Of a stretch of 64,000 nucleotides of DNA, positions 1 to 9,916 are shown in pieces. The notes beneath the pieces are model-generated. The model was not told where the DNA came from and made no database searches. It saw only the letters and a program-made list of their open reading frames with translations. How positions within the stretch are numbered: the stretch's first letter is position 1; every line of letters begins with the position of its first letter. The translations under genes were made by a program, and so were the position numbers. The DNA comes from Chrysopilus asiliformis (taxonomy: Eukaryota; Arthropoda; Insecta; Diptera; Rhagionidae), in NCBI GenBank assembly GCA_964034945.1, contig OZ035962.1, positions 85,271,942-85,335,941 on the forward strand. The letters run 5' to 3'.

Positions 1-467
1 CGTAAAAGTTCATTGGATGCGGACGAAAAGAATAAACGGTCGGTCGACCGATGATGGGGGCTTCTTTTATTACCTGGGCCTGGCTGGAAGAATGGTTTTT
101 TTTTGGAAGAGGAACCCCAACTGGTATTTAAGAGATTTTTTTTTGTTTAGCCCGGATCCCGCCTAATGTTGCCTCACTTCCAACGGCAGCTTCACTTCTA
201 CCTGCCAGACGAATTATAAGCATATAAGGAAAGACGTCGGGGGAATAGATCAAATCCAAATTGCCACAATATTTAAATCCGTCATAGAAGACGACGCTAA
301 TCCGCCAGCACTTGAGATTTACACGTCTAAGTTGAGTCGCATTTGCGCCAAGTCTTCGGGGGGGATTCCTTCAACTCCACTGTGTGGTGGATTCAACTTG
401 AAGCGACCTGCAAACAAACGATCTCAACAGCCTCAACAGCGGAATAGAAGAACAGCAGAGGACAAAG
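1..467 (+). CDS. Possible exon or pseudo-exon, product not recognised
   Basis: The plus-strand frame that starts at base 2 stays open to base 556 except for one TAA at 164-166. It is open across a locally GC-richer stretch and reaches a good donor (AAAG then GTAAGC) at 467/468. The downstream half reads like a folded protein (DVGGIDQIQIATIF around 220-262) followed by a basic Q/R/N-rich tail just before the donor. A polypyrimidine-AG acceptor ends at 150, so the in-frame TAA could be avoided only if splicing enters at a later AG. In another frame, 152-217 also reads as plausible protein. I recognise no family. It may be a 3' or internal exon of a gene whose start lies left of the window, a frameshifted pseudogene, or chance. 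Confidence is low. Confidence 0.25.
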
Positions 468-949
468 GTAAGCGCACTGAGACCTACTCGAAGTATGCGA
501 AACTGGATTCGGTCACAATTGAACACAGAGGGGGCGGCGAACGGACCGGGACGTGAGGAAGATTTCGCTCAGCAGAGTATTAGCCATGGTACCGCAAAAC
601 GTAACCAACAGGTTCAGGTAGTTTCAAATCGAATGAATCTCGCCATCAAACGGAAGGTGCTTCGCTGGGCTAACAGAGGCTAAGGTGAATTGCGGTGCTC
701 GAACGGTGCGGTGCGACGAGATACGACATTTCTGTTGGTTACCTGTTAGTAGTTCTAATTTCGATCCGACTCTGGTCTAAAAACTTTTGTAATCTTCGTC
801 TGTACATTCAAGGCGGTGTGCAGTGCAATCCGTCGTACCGACAGAAGTGCATTTCGGTAGGGAGCGAATCGCATTGGAATCCATCATTGTGGGAATATAA
901 AACTACTTTATATGAAGTCGTATCGGGAAATTTCGAAACAGCGTAACAA

Positions 950-3900
950 GAATTGACGGCACTCGATTGCCTCTGGAATTTCGATCATTTCGGCATACAA
1001 AACAAAGCAATAATGATGGATTGGTGATTTTGAAAAGTGTGCGAAGGTATATTTTTTTAATGTGGTATAAATTACTAAATCTACAAAAAAAAATCGAAAA
1101 TCATCTATTTTTTTGAAATTTCAATTTTTTTTTGAATATGTTTGAGCAAAACTACTAACCATGCATAGTTTGCCTACCCCGGGGTTGTGGACGCTTGGGG
1201 TTGATCCAGAACGGTGAGCCACATATAACATTTTTTGTTATTATGCAAATTAGGAATGTGAATGTAAGTAACACAGCATAGGAACTATATTTCCTAATAC
1301 TTTCTTTAATTTCCACTTGGGTGACGAAAATTAGATTTTATGAAGCTCCCATAAGATTTCATTTTGAATCAACCCTGAAATTTTGTCGGCGAGCTGACCG
1401 ACAAGTTAAATTCGATTTAACTTTTTACGACGACCAAGTTGGTCGGATTGATTTTATACAGAAGCATAGGGTACTATGAGTTTAAAATCTGGATTGTCGC
1501 CGTAAATGTTGTGTCGGGCAATTGTATTCCGGCCTTAACGAATTGAGCTATTGCTGTCATTCCCACTTCGTCCCTCGCCCATTAACTTTGGAGAAACGAA
1601 TGAAAAGACGTCACGACTAAACGTGGTCATTTCCCCCTACCTCGTCCTCCAGGAGATCCATCTCAGGGGAGCGCGGAAGAGGGGTATAAATATAACTAGA
1701 AGGGTGGGGTGATAAACCTATCATGGTATATATTTTTTAAATCTACTCTTTGAGATCTTTCATTTGAGATATTACACCCCCTCCGAAAAAAGTTTCGTAC
1801 AAATTTGGTGTAAGAGGGGAGGCGAGCGATTTTTTTTTATAGTTTTAGTTAGAGCTTAGGCCTTAGGGGAAGACCGTTTAATATCGAAGCACAGCCCAGG
1901 ATGGTCGAAAGAACGAAAGGAGATGTCGGTTTATGTAAACTATCTCCTAGACTAACCTATTATTAAATCACAAAACCAAATGAATGATAAAAAATGAAAA
2001 ATAACATAAAACAATAAAACCTTTTTAAAATCAATTCTAATATAGACCTACAATAAAACAAAAAAATAATCAAAAACAAAAAACATCAGAAATTGAAAAA
2101 GCTTTTATAATAAAAAATAAAAAAATACAAAAATGTTAAAAATGTATGTGAGAAGACTTACAAACATCTAAAACGATCTGATTTAATACAGCTTTTTGCA
2201 ATTTAATATTTTCGAGATAAAAAAAATATTTGGGGTAATTTTTAGTTCTAACCAAAAAAAAAGGTTAATTTTTAGTTGATGGGTATTTCTGAACCTGGCA
2301 TTCCTAAATTCAGGATAATCGTTTGGTTTTTTATTTTGAAAAAGTTTTTAACAGTGTGGTGCAGTGTGGTGTGAGTTTTTGATAATTTTAATTATTTTAT
2401 ATGCAATTGTGTAGTGGTGATGTTAAAAGTAACAAAATGTCTGTGATTTTCATGAATGCTTAGTAAGCATGTTTATTTTCCACAAAATCTTCCCGTTTGA
2501 AATAATAAATTAAGTTTTTCTTGACGAAATTTTCACGTTAAGCTGATGAAGGATCAATGGCGTGATCCAATCCCCTCGCTGCTACCAACAGGATCTTCAC
2601 GGTCGGCACGTTTGTATTTACATCCTTGCATGTTTTTATGTACTTTAAGAAGTATTAAATCATTTTTGTTCTATTAGCTTCTTTCTAATAAATAAATAAA
2701 TTGGGGCTAAACTGAATTTAAATTTCAAGCATAAACCAGCCTTTAGTGGATAAATTCTTCGCCATATTCTTACATTACATAATATATTAGATATTAATGC
2801 ATTTCATTCCCGAAATCAAAATTCGATTGAGAACAATAAAAATAATCAATTGGCGAAAAAGCATGCAACAAAACACCACACATGAATAGAAATTCGAACT
2901 GTATTTTGGCACAAAAACAACGTAGAATTACCGTAATCGTGGGAGTGTGCGACAAAGAAAGGCAGAGGGAGGCTGTCAGTTTGTAGATTTCGAATTGGAG
3001 GCATTCAACAGGTAGTAAGCGTAGAAACGCTATTTTGCTCCCCTGGACTTGGGGAAGAGAAAAATACTAATAGTAGGATGGAGGCCGCTTCCCCGCCATT
3101 CAACAAACTGCAATTGATTGCTCCGGACTAGGATTTGCGGTGACCCAGAGGCAAGCAGCCTCAATTATTGTAAATTCGCAAACATTCAATTCAGAGCCAT
3201 TGAATAAAAAAATATGAAATTGGATTTGATGTCAAAAACAGCATCTGCACGGGCAAAGTGCAATTGCATTTTTTTGCATCATTAGAATCACTTAGGGAGG
3301 GGGAGCAGCAGTGGCGGGGGAGATTCAATGCAATTTCGAAAATTTCGCACAAGCAATTGACACTTCGAAAGAGGAAACTCAACGTTTGGCGAGTGGTGTT
3401 CTCTCTTTCACGCACATGCAAGTAGAGCCGCATTCGTCTCCCTCGCACGGTAATTTGACGTTGTTGACAATTTGATCTCTAGAATGGAAATGGATTTCAC
3501 TTTACGATTTCTTCGGGGGATTTTCCGATTTATTTCCAGAAGGGACTCTAAACTTACCTTTTTTAAAATTTGGCTCGGATCGTCCGGAAATCCCGGTTCA
3601 CGAAACTTAAAGGAGATTCGTCATTTTTGCTAGGAAACACCGATTTCTAGAGCATTTGAATTTTCTATTTGTTTTTATTTTTCTGGTTATTCGAACACAA
3701 CACAAAACTCGTCGAAACAATTTGTGGAATTAGTGGATTTAAAATAAAATCAACAAAAAACTCTGCTGTTGTACACACGGCACACACACCCCGGCACTTG
3801 TTTGCGTCGCGACACGCGAGAATTCGGCCACTGTGGGCTTGTATGGGAAAAGTTGAATGAAACGCTGTCTCGAATGTTTTGCTACAATTTCCTCCGTATT

Positions 3901-4486
3901 CTCGTTGTTCACAGGCTGGAGCCTTTATTCCACGTTTATCCACACTCTGTGCTTTGAAAGGCTGTTTGCACAATTAAAAATACTCGCGACTGGTGATTTC
4001 GCGGCTAAAAAAACAAAATCGACGAGCTCAATCCCTACCATCTGAAGCTGGCGAAAATCTCGCTGAACTAAAGTTGGCGGAACAAGAGATCGGGCAGTAG
4101 ATGCACGGAAAACCAAAGTAGATTCACGAACTCTGCAGGGCTGCGTTGGAACAAGCACGAAACTAGTCCAACTGTCACTGGAGGTGTTCTGGTTACCACC
4201 TAGTAATTCAAATTTCCATTTTGGTTCATCCATTTCCATTTCGGTTCATCCATTTCCATTTTGAAAAAAAATAAATAAAGGTATTATTTGGTTTTTATAA
4301 CGCTGGACTGGACTGATCTGACGTTTCTGTAGACGTGCTTCGGACTTAGGTTTTCCTTATTTTATTAAAACAGGAGAAGATAGTTTGATTCAAAATTCAA
4401 AGTGCACGCATGGAATACCGAACATAGAAGACGCATCAGCAGAGCCTGTGATTAATTTCATCGCTTTGTTTTATCAATTTCTCGAT
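950..4486. other. Gene-poor stretch, no supported gene
   Basis: AT-rich DNA with many short A and T runs. No reading frame resembles a known protein on either strand. The only local structure I note is a 20-bp direct repeat (GGTTCATCCATTTCC core) in two adjacent copies near 4220-4258. AATAAA-like strings occur but cannot be tied to a gene. Confidence 0.5.
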
Positions 4487-4487
4487 T

Positions 4488-4850
4488 TTTAGCTGGTTTT
4501 AACAAAGGCAGAACTCGCTCCGGTTATTGCCGAGTCCAAGCAGGACTTGAGGTAAAAAAGGGAACTTTTTATTAATTTAGTTTTTGTCATTTATAGATCA
4601 GGAGAAAATGCCGAAGACGACGAGGATGAGGACGACGCAATGGAAATAAAGGACGGCTACGAAGCTCTCGGAGGATCAAACAGAACTGGAGATTCCCGGA
4701 ATGGGACACAAAATGATGACGAATTCAATTTTGCAAGTTACGATAGAGGAGATAAACTACAGATAAACTACAGCGAGGTAGAGAGGTTTTAAGATTTATT
4801 TCGATAATTTTTGTAATTCTAGACTCTGCACAGTCGCCGCCATGGAAGAT
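4488..4850 (+). pseudogene. Truncated gene fragment, possibly PWP1 N-terminal region
   Basis: Two exon-like blocks read in register. Block one (4490-4551) follows an AG acceptor and reads LTKAELAPVIAESKQDL. A 45-bp GT-AG intron (4552-4596) precedes block two (4597-4777), which encodes an acidic D/E run and then NDDEFNFASYD, ending at a GT donor. The order 'LxKxEL..IIAExKxDL, acidic stretch, DEFxFxxYD' resembles the N-terminus of PWP1, a WD-repeat nucleolar ribosome-biogenesis protein. That assignment is from memory of the family and is weak. If splicing continues to the next AG (4822), translation stops after about ten codons, and no WD repeats follow. LINE and Tc1 remnants lie immediately downstream, so this looks like a broken or transposon-captured fragment rather than a working gene. 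Confidence 0.35.
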
Positions 4851-5090
4851 AACATTATTTAAAAGTTTAGCTAAAATATAAACGATATATAATAGGATCT
4901 ACGACTTTTTTCTGCAAAGCAATGTAATCGACAGAAGGTTTTCAAAAGAGCAGTAGTACAGAAGCATCAGCTACAATTGACATCATAGAAAGCTTTACAA
5001 ATGAGTTGGAAAGAGGAAATTATGAAAGGCATTTGACACAGTTAACCACGGACTTCTATTAGAAATTATTCGAGCCACGGCGGTAAAGTA

Positions 5091-5285
5091 CTTATATATG
5101 GTTTGACGAAAAACTAAACTGGACAACACATAAAGCATCTTAGAAAAATAGTAGCACCACTTATAGGACTGCTAAAAAGATCTAGAAATTTTGGGTTTAA
5201 GTCAAAAAACATAATTTACAATAGTTATATACTGGCTGAAATTACATACAACTTAACAATACAGTCCTGGCCGATTGAACTGTAA
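5091..5285 (+). mobile_element. LINE reverse-transcriptase fragment (decayed)
   Basis: One frame reads WFDEKLNWTTH and, after a small frameshift, HIKHLRKIVAPLIGLLKRS followed by a KSKNIIYNSYILAEITYNL-type segment. This is the pattern at the C-terminal end of non-LTR reverse transcriptases of the jockey/I group (YLGVxxDxxLxWxxHI ... LYxSxIxPxLxYG). The frame is broken at the start and ends at a stop around 5284. The matching downstream piece may be the block at 6220-6442, with a Tc1 remnant in between. Confidence 0.55.
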
Positions 5286-5324
5286 CCAGCTCTTTTTTTA
5301 ACTTAAATTTTTATTTGGGCTGCA

Positions 5325-5800
5325 AACTCCAAAGCATCCTGCGAGTGTTATGGGGGATGCTTTCAGGTGACGATTTGGGAGAATTGGAGTTTTTAGAAGA
5401 CAAAGTGGATACAAAAAAAAATATAAATTGGACAAATGCCTACTGCGTCCATTGAAAACATCTTCGCTGCCAACGAGGAATTTGTTTTCCTGCAGGATCA
5501 TGCGCTTTGTCATACCGCTAGAAAGTAAGTATTTTTTGGGAATTTTAATATTTTTTTTCTCTTCCAGGTAAGACAATATTTCCTCGACAATGGAATTTTT
5601 GAGATGGACCGGCCTTGGAACAGCCCCGATCGAACATCTTTGGAAACATATGAAAGTTAAAATTGCCAAGCTAAAGCCCACCAGCAAAGCCGAATTGAAA
5701 AAAAATCATGAAAAAAACTATGGATTTCTGAAATTTGCCCTGATTACCTAAGGTCCTTGGTAGAATCGATGCCGCAAGGGAGGTACCACAAAATTTTAAT
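5325..5800 (+). mobile_element. Tc1-like transposase remnant
   Basis: Short frame pieces in the same direction match the C-terminal half of Tc1 transposases in order: VWGMLSGDDLGELEFLE (near 5350), QDHALCHTARK (5492-5524), VRQYFLDNGIF (from 5568), NSPD and IEHLWKHMKVKIAKLKP (5612-5680), then a degraded YLRSLVESMPQ. The SPDxNPIEHLW block of Tc1 is frameshifted here, so the copy is dead. A 43-bp GTAAGT...CTTCCAG segment (5525-5567) splits the HTARK/VRQYF junction. It looks like an intron, but removing it leaves the frame off by one. Confidence 0.7.
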
Positions 5801-6219
5801 TAGATTTTTGTTTCATTTGTTATTTAGTTTAATGTAAATATGATTCAAATTAAAGGATTTCACTCTTTAAACTGTTATTTTATTTAAATGGGTAATCCGG
5901 TATGAATTCAAAAAGATTCAAGCCACGTTTCTGTTATTTATTTCTTCCGCGGCAAAAAGTTGCCCGTTTAAATATCCTATCATTAACGCTAGACCCGTGT
6001 ACTATAAAACTTTCATATATCGTGTACTTGGGCACTCAGTGCCCAGAGGTAATTTTAATAGAAAATGTATGGCTGGTTTGTTTAAAAATCATAAAAATGT
6101 GGTTTATTCGTCAAACAAGTAAGAAATACAATGGGAAAATATAATTTGCAAAAATCGACTGAGAATATAGACCACCTTGTAAGCTCGCGATACTGCTACT
6201 CGACATCTCATGTAAATCC

Positions 6220-6442
6220 ATTACATATTGAGACAACATAGAGCTATCGCAATATACAACATTTTAGGGTACAAAAATAGACAACAATTGTACACTATTG
6301 ACAGATCTGACAGCACAAGACACCCAAATTTATTTAAAATCATACCATCCCGTACACACAAAAAACATAAAGGGATTATTAATAATGAAATACTCAAGGA
6401 AATATTCAAGAAAAAACTAAAAAACTTCTATTTGGCCAATTA
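6220..6442 (+). mobile_element. Probable C-terminal end of a LINE ORF
   Basis: A 71-codon open frame beginning MRQHRAIAIYNILGYK and ending IFKKKLKNFYLAN then stop. Jockey/I-type LINE ORF2 proteins often end in a short segment of this kind, with RTHKK and FKKxLKxxYL motifs just before the stop. With the RT fragment at 5091-5285 it could form one element split by the Tc1 remnant. The assignment rests on pattern similarity only. Confidence 0.35.
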
Positions 6443-6984
6443 GTTTATTCATGATAGCGTTATTTAATATTTATTTATTTAATGTTTGCTCAGTTAAATG
6501 TAATTCCGACCTCATATTATTTAAGATCTAGTTTATTTGATAAAATGTTTTTATGTTGCGTATTTTCAAAGATTTTGCAATTTTTTAAAATTGTAGAGTT
6601 AAAGAAAATACAATTTTTATAGTTATTTAAAATTCTTTATATAAATCCTGAGCTCCGGAAGAAATGATCCAGAATTTCCAGTTTATCGGTCAAATTGTTA
6701 ATAAGCGAGCATGGTCTGTTTTTTATGCGTGTTTTCCTCGAGAAATGTTCCATACAATCGAGATATGTTCCATTAAAACATGATCTCACTTACTGTCTTA
6801 CTAACTGGTTGGAGTAACCAGCTGCCTCTTGTACTTTGTCTCCACTCAGAATCCGTGCTCAGAATCTACCAACTAGTATCACCCAAAATCGTTTTAATTT
6901 TCATATTTGAACAGCTGACCGCCATTTCTTCGCAGCTAAGGAGCAACTCGGTGTTCGTGGTGAAGAAGAAGCCCTGCAAACCTG

Positions 6985-8020
6985 GTTTCAGTGCTGAAAA
7001 TTTTCAGCACTGAAAAAAGCAATGAAAATACTACTGAAAATTACTTCACTAATACTCTTCCTGATTTTATACTATATTTTTGCTTTATGTGTATTGGTAA
7101 AATTTCACTGCTTAAAACACTACTGAAATAAGTACTTAGGTTTAACTATATAAAAAGAGAAAGTACTATGAAACCCAACTCTACAAAGATTTATATCTCC
7201 CTCTATGTATTTTCAGCCTTGATTTTCAGCACTTATTTCAGTACTACTTTAAGTAGTCAAAATTTCGAAGTCTTTTCTAGCTAATCCAAGTCAAGTTTAC
7301 CATTCATGTGATGGCGTGTTACAAGAAGTATAAAAAGTGTGTTCAAAAGTGTTCAACAGAAGTTAATAAAAGAAAAAAAAACTATAAAACAGGCTGAGTA
7401 TGCTGCGACGGGAAGCAAAAAATGATGCACAGGTTCTGTCTGCCGGCTCTATTCTCGTCGGCGAAGTTTTAGAAGATTGTGCGTCACCGGCCTGGCCAAG
7501 GAGTCCAGAGTGTTCATCAGACCCGGAGGATAAAATACAGGAAGTAATACATTTAAACATAACATATTTTCAAATATTAATCTACTTTTTAAACTAATTT
7601 CAGATGGTTGCGGTGGTCTTATATCCAAACCGGCGTACGTAAATCTTCTTCAGATTTGCATAGGGAAATCCCATTACAGGTTCCATAAAATTGTAAAATA
7701 TATTTTAAAAAATTAAAATAAAAATATTTTGCAAATTAAAATGCTTTTTTACTGAAAATATAAGTACTGAAAATATTAACTATTTAAGTACTGAAAACAT
7801 TACTGAAAACACTACTGAATTCAGTAGTGAAAATCGGACATTTGTCTCTTTCTAACAACTGTCTTGGCTCCCTTGAAACATGAGATAGTCCACAAGTATG
7901 TGTTGGTGCGTATCAGAACAACCGCTCAAAATTTTCCCGATGCCCTATCCTTTTTCACTGCTATTTTAATGCTTAGTCACACCGCTTATTTCACTACTTA
8001 TTTAAGTACTTTCAGGTTAT
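6985..8020. repeat. Region dense in ACTGAAAA motifs, unclassified
   Basis: Variants of ACTGAAAA and its complement TTTTCAGT recur in clusters near 6990-7060, 7120-7130, 7210-7250 and 7745-7840, including palindromic forms such as GAAAATTTTCAGCACTGAAAA-type arrangements. The stretch between them includes a short frame (7400-7545, LRREAKNDAQVLSAGS) that ends near a GT site, which I cannot assign to any protein. The layout suggests a decayed foldback or MITE-like element, but I could not define ends or target duplications. Confidence 0.3.
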
Positions 8021-8587
8021 CAGGGAGATGTTCGTGTTGTTATGGGGATGTGTTGGTTATCAAAAACGGTTTCAATTTTGAAGTGTTAAATGCACTCAAT
8101 TGTAATTTTTTAAAAATTTCCTTATAGAGTAGTTTTTGGACAGTTTTAGGGTACCTCAATGACGTTTTTTAGTTTCTCCTGAGTATGGAAAGGCGGACGA
8201 GCTTTTTGGTCGTGCTTTTGTTCAAAAATCGTACATTTTAGGAGAAAATGCACGCTGTTTTCTGACCTAATGATCGATTTCAAATTTATTTTAATTAAAA
8301 TGATTTTGTTTTAAATTATAGAGCATTGAAATATCTGAAAAAAACTCTAAACAACGATATTTTAAATTTTAGTGAAAACTTTCGAACTTTTTCCGAAAAC
8401 TATGACTGGCAACTGAACCGCGCAAAAATTTGTTTAAGGTAGTATTCCAGTGTGACGAGTCAATAAAATCCATTTTTTTGTTGCGATTTTCGAAGGTTTA
8501 TTCTATGTAAAAGTATGCAGAAGGATATCCTTTTATATCCTTGGAAGTCTCTTGCCCCAGTGTGCGTCGAGTAGATTTAAACGAAGT

Positions 8588-8678
8588 GCTTTTATTGCTT
8601 TAATCTCAGGTACTAAGGTTTAGCCATAGAAATATTCTATAGCTAAACCTTAGTACCCGAGATTAAGGCAGTAAAACC
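8588..8678. repeat. Long near-perfect inverted repeat (hairpin)
   Basis: Arms of about 43 bp (8588-8630 and 8636-8678) are complementary, with only a few mismatches around the core TACTAAGGTTTAGC / GCTAAACCTTAGTA. The loop is about 5 bp. It lies some 90 bp beyond the tetraspanin poly(A) signal. It could be a small foldback MITE or a processed-hairpin source. Confidence 0.75.
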
Positions 8679-8766
8679 TATTAGCGAGTATGAATACGCC
8701 CAATGTCCACCCTTCGCAAAAATATTCAAATTTATACAATTTTTCTTTCTTTGTAATCTTTGGTAA

Positions 8767-8772
8767 TTTATT
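8767..8772 (-). terminator. Poly(A) signal AATAAA of the tetraspanin gene
   Basis: AATAAA on the minus strand, 30 bp beyond the tetraspanin stop codon. This is a normal distance for a short 3' UTR. Confidence 0.6.
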
Positions 8773-8801
8773 GAAATTTCTTACACTGAAATTATTCCAT
8801 C

Positions 8802-9916
8802 TTAAACTAAGTAGCTTTGAGAGATATGGTATTGATTTCTCGCCGGTTTGAACGTCGTATTGTGCTTCCTTTTGTGCAAATCTGGCGGCTGAACGTAGAC
8901 TTGCTTCACATCCGTCGGGATAAAATTGGACTGCTGAGAACTCAGCGCAATGTCGGGCTGGTAAATATTCTCCATGATAATTGGATTCCTCTTACTGACC
9001 CGGGACTCAAGTTCGATTTGTTCCAGCGGATCCTTGTTCTTCCGTGCCATCCGCGTACAAGTCAAGATAATGCTCAGCAATACGCAAAACTCCACGATGG
9101 CGATGGCTAGACTAGCGGCAAGGAAAAGGACATACTGTTCTCGATACCATGTGTCCAACTTCTCGATGCAGGAGTCCGTATGTCTCGCCCTTTCGAACTC
9201 AAATCGGCGGAGCGCCTGGCACTGCGTTGCGTTGATCGGTCTAGGATCCAAATATGCAAAATCTTCAACTTCATTTTGCAACTTGCAGCACGTCAATGGA
9301 ACTGTCCAGTCGCGCTGGCCATATCCCTGAAGGCGCCACATTGAAGTGTCGTAGTTGATGTCGCTGTTAATCCCGCAGCATCTAATTTTTTAAAAAAAAA
9401 AGAATAAAAATAAAAATCGAACTTCTGGATTCTATACTTGAAGGTTGTTTGTAAAAGATCCATTGCAACAGTGAACTGTTCTTCTCCAGGGACTCCGTAG
9501 TTGCCTTGCAGAGCTTTAACCATCCGCGTTTCGTCCAAACTTAGACCCAGACATTGCGGCCAAATTGTGATCGCCAGACAAATTCCAGATTCCGCTAACA
9601 ATAGGAGTATCACCGTTAAAAAGTAGACGCTAAGGAAGCAGTACCTGAAATAATTTTTTTTTAGTTTTTGTTTCTTAAAATTGGTTTTTGATGTATGGAA
9701 GAATTACGTGTTAAGGCAAGAAGCCCAAAATCCGATTATCGCAGCTAAAATCGCGATGGTTCCTGCCGCTGCTAGGCCCAAGGCAACGTAGTAGAAAAGC
9801 GGATGCGGAAGTGCTGCTAATTGGAGACTGGTTGATGCTAACAGACGGGAGAGAATAATCTTTGGAGTGTCAGAGAAGAGGTAGAAACCGGAAAATAACA
9901 GCAGCGCGCCACATAT
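8802..9916 (-). CDS. Tetraspanin (three 3' exons; first coding exon not found)
   Basis: Tetraspanins are four-pass membrane proteins that organise membrane microdomains. Three exons join in frame on the minus strand. Exon 9916-9708 holds TM1 (ICGALLLFSGFYLF) and TM2 (YYVALGLAAAGTIAILAAI). Exon 9644-9438 holds TM3 and the start of the large extracellular loop. Exon 9381-8802 holds the rest of the loop, TM4 (LFLAASLAIAIVEFC) and a long tail of about 80 residues. The diagnostic CCG motif is created exactly at the second splice junction (AA/A then TGC TGC GGG). The loop then has CC (in VPLTCCK) and two more single cysteines, six in all. Introns are 63 and 56 bp with GT-AG ends. The N-terminal exon that should supply the start Met is upstream of an acceptor at 9917-9918 and could not be recognised between 9.9 and 13.7 kb. 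The subfamily cannot be named from sequence alone. Confidence 0.88.

Noticed and set aside
695..946. 83-codon protein at the left edge
   Set aside because: No recognisable motif, no splice support, and composition similar to non-coding surroundings.
7363..7620. Two-exon gene starting LRREAKNDAQ
   Set aside because: One short frame with a possible donor, and an acceptor whose downstream exon stops after about a dozen codons; it lies in a repeat-like region and has no recognisable product.
8817..9330. Plus-strand proteins over the tetraspanin
   Set aside because: Antisense shadows of the conserved minus-strand exons.
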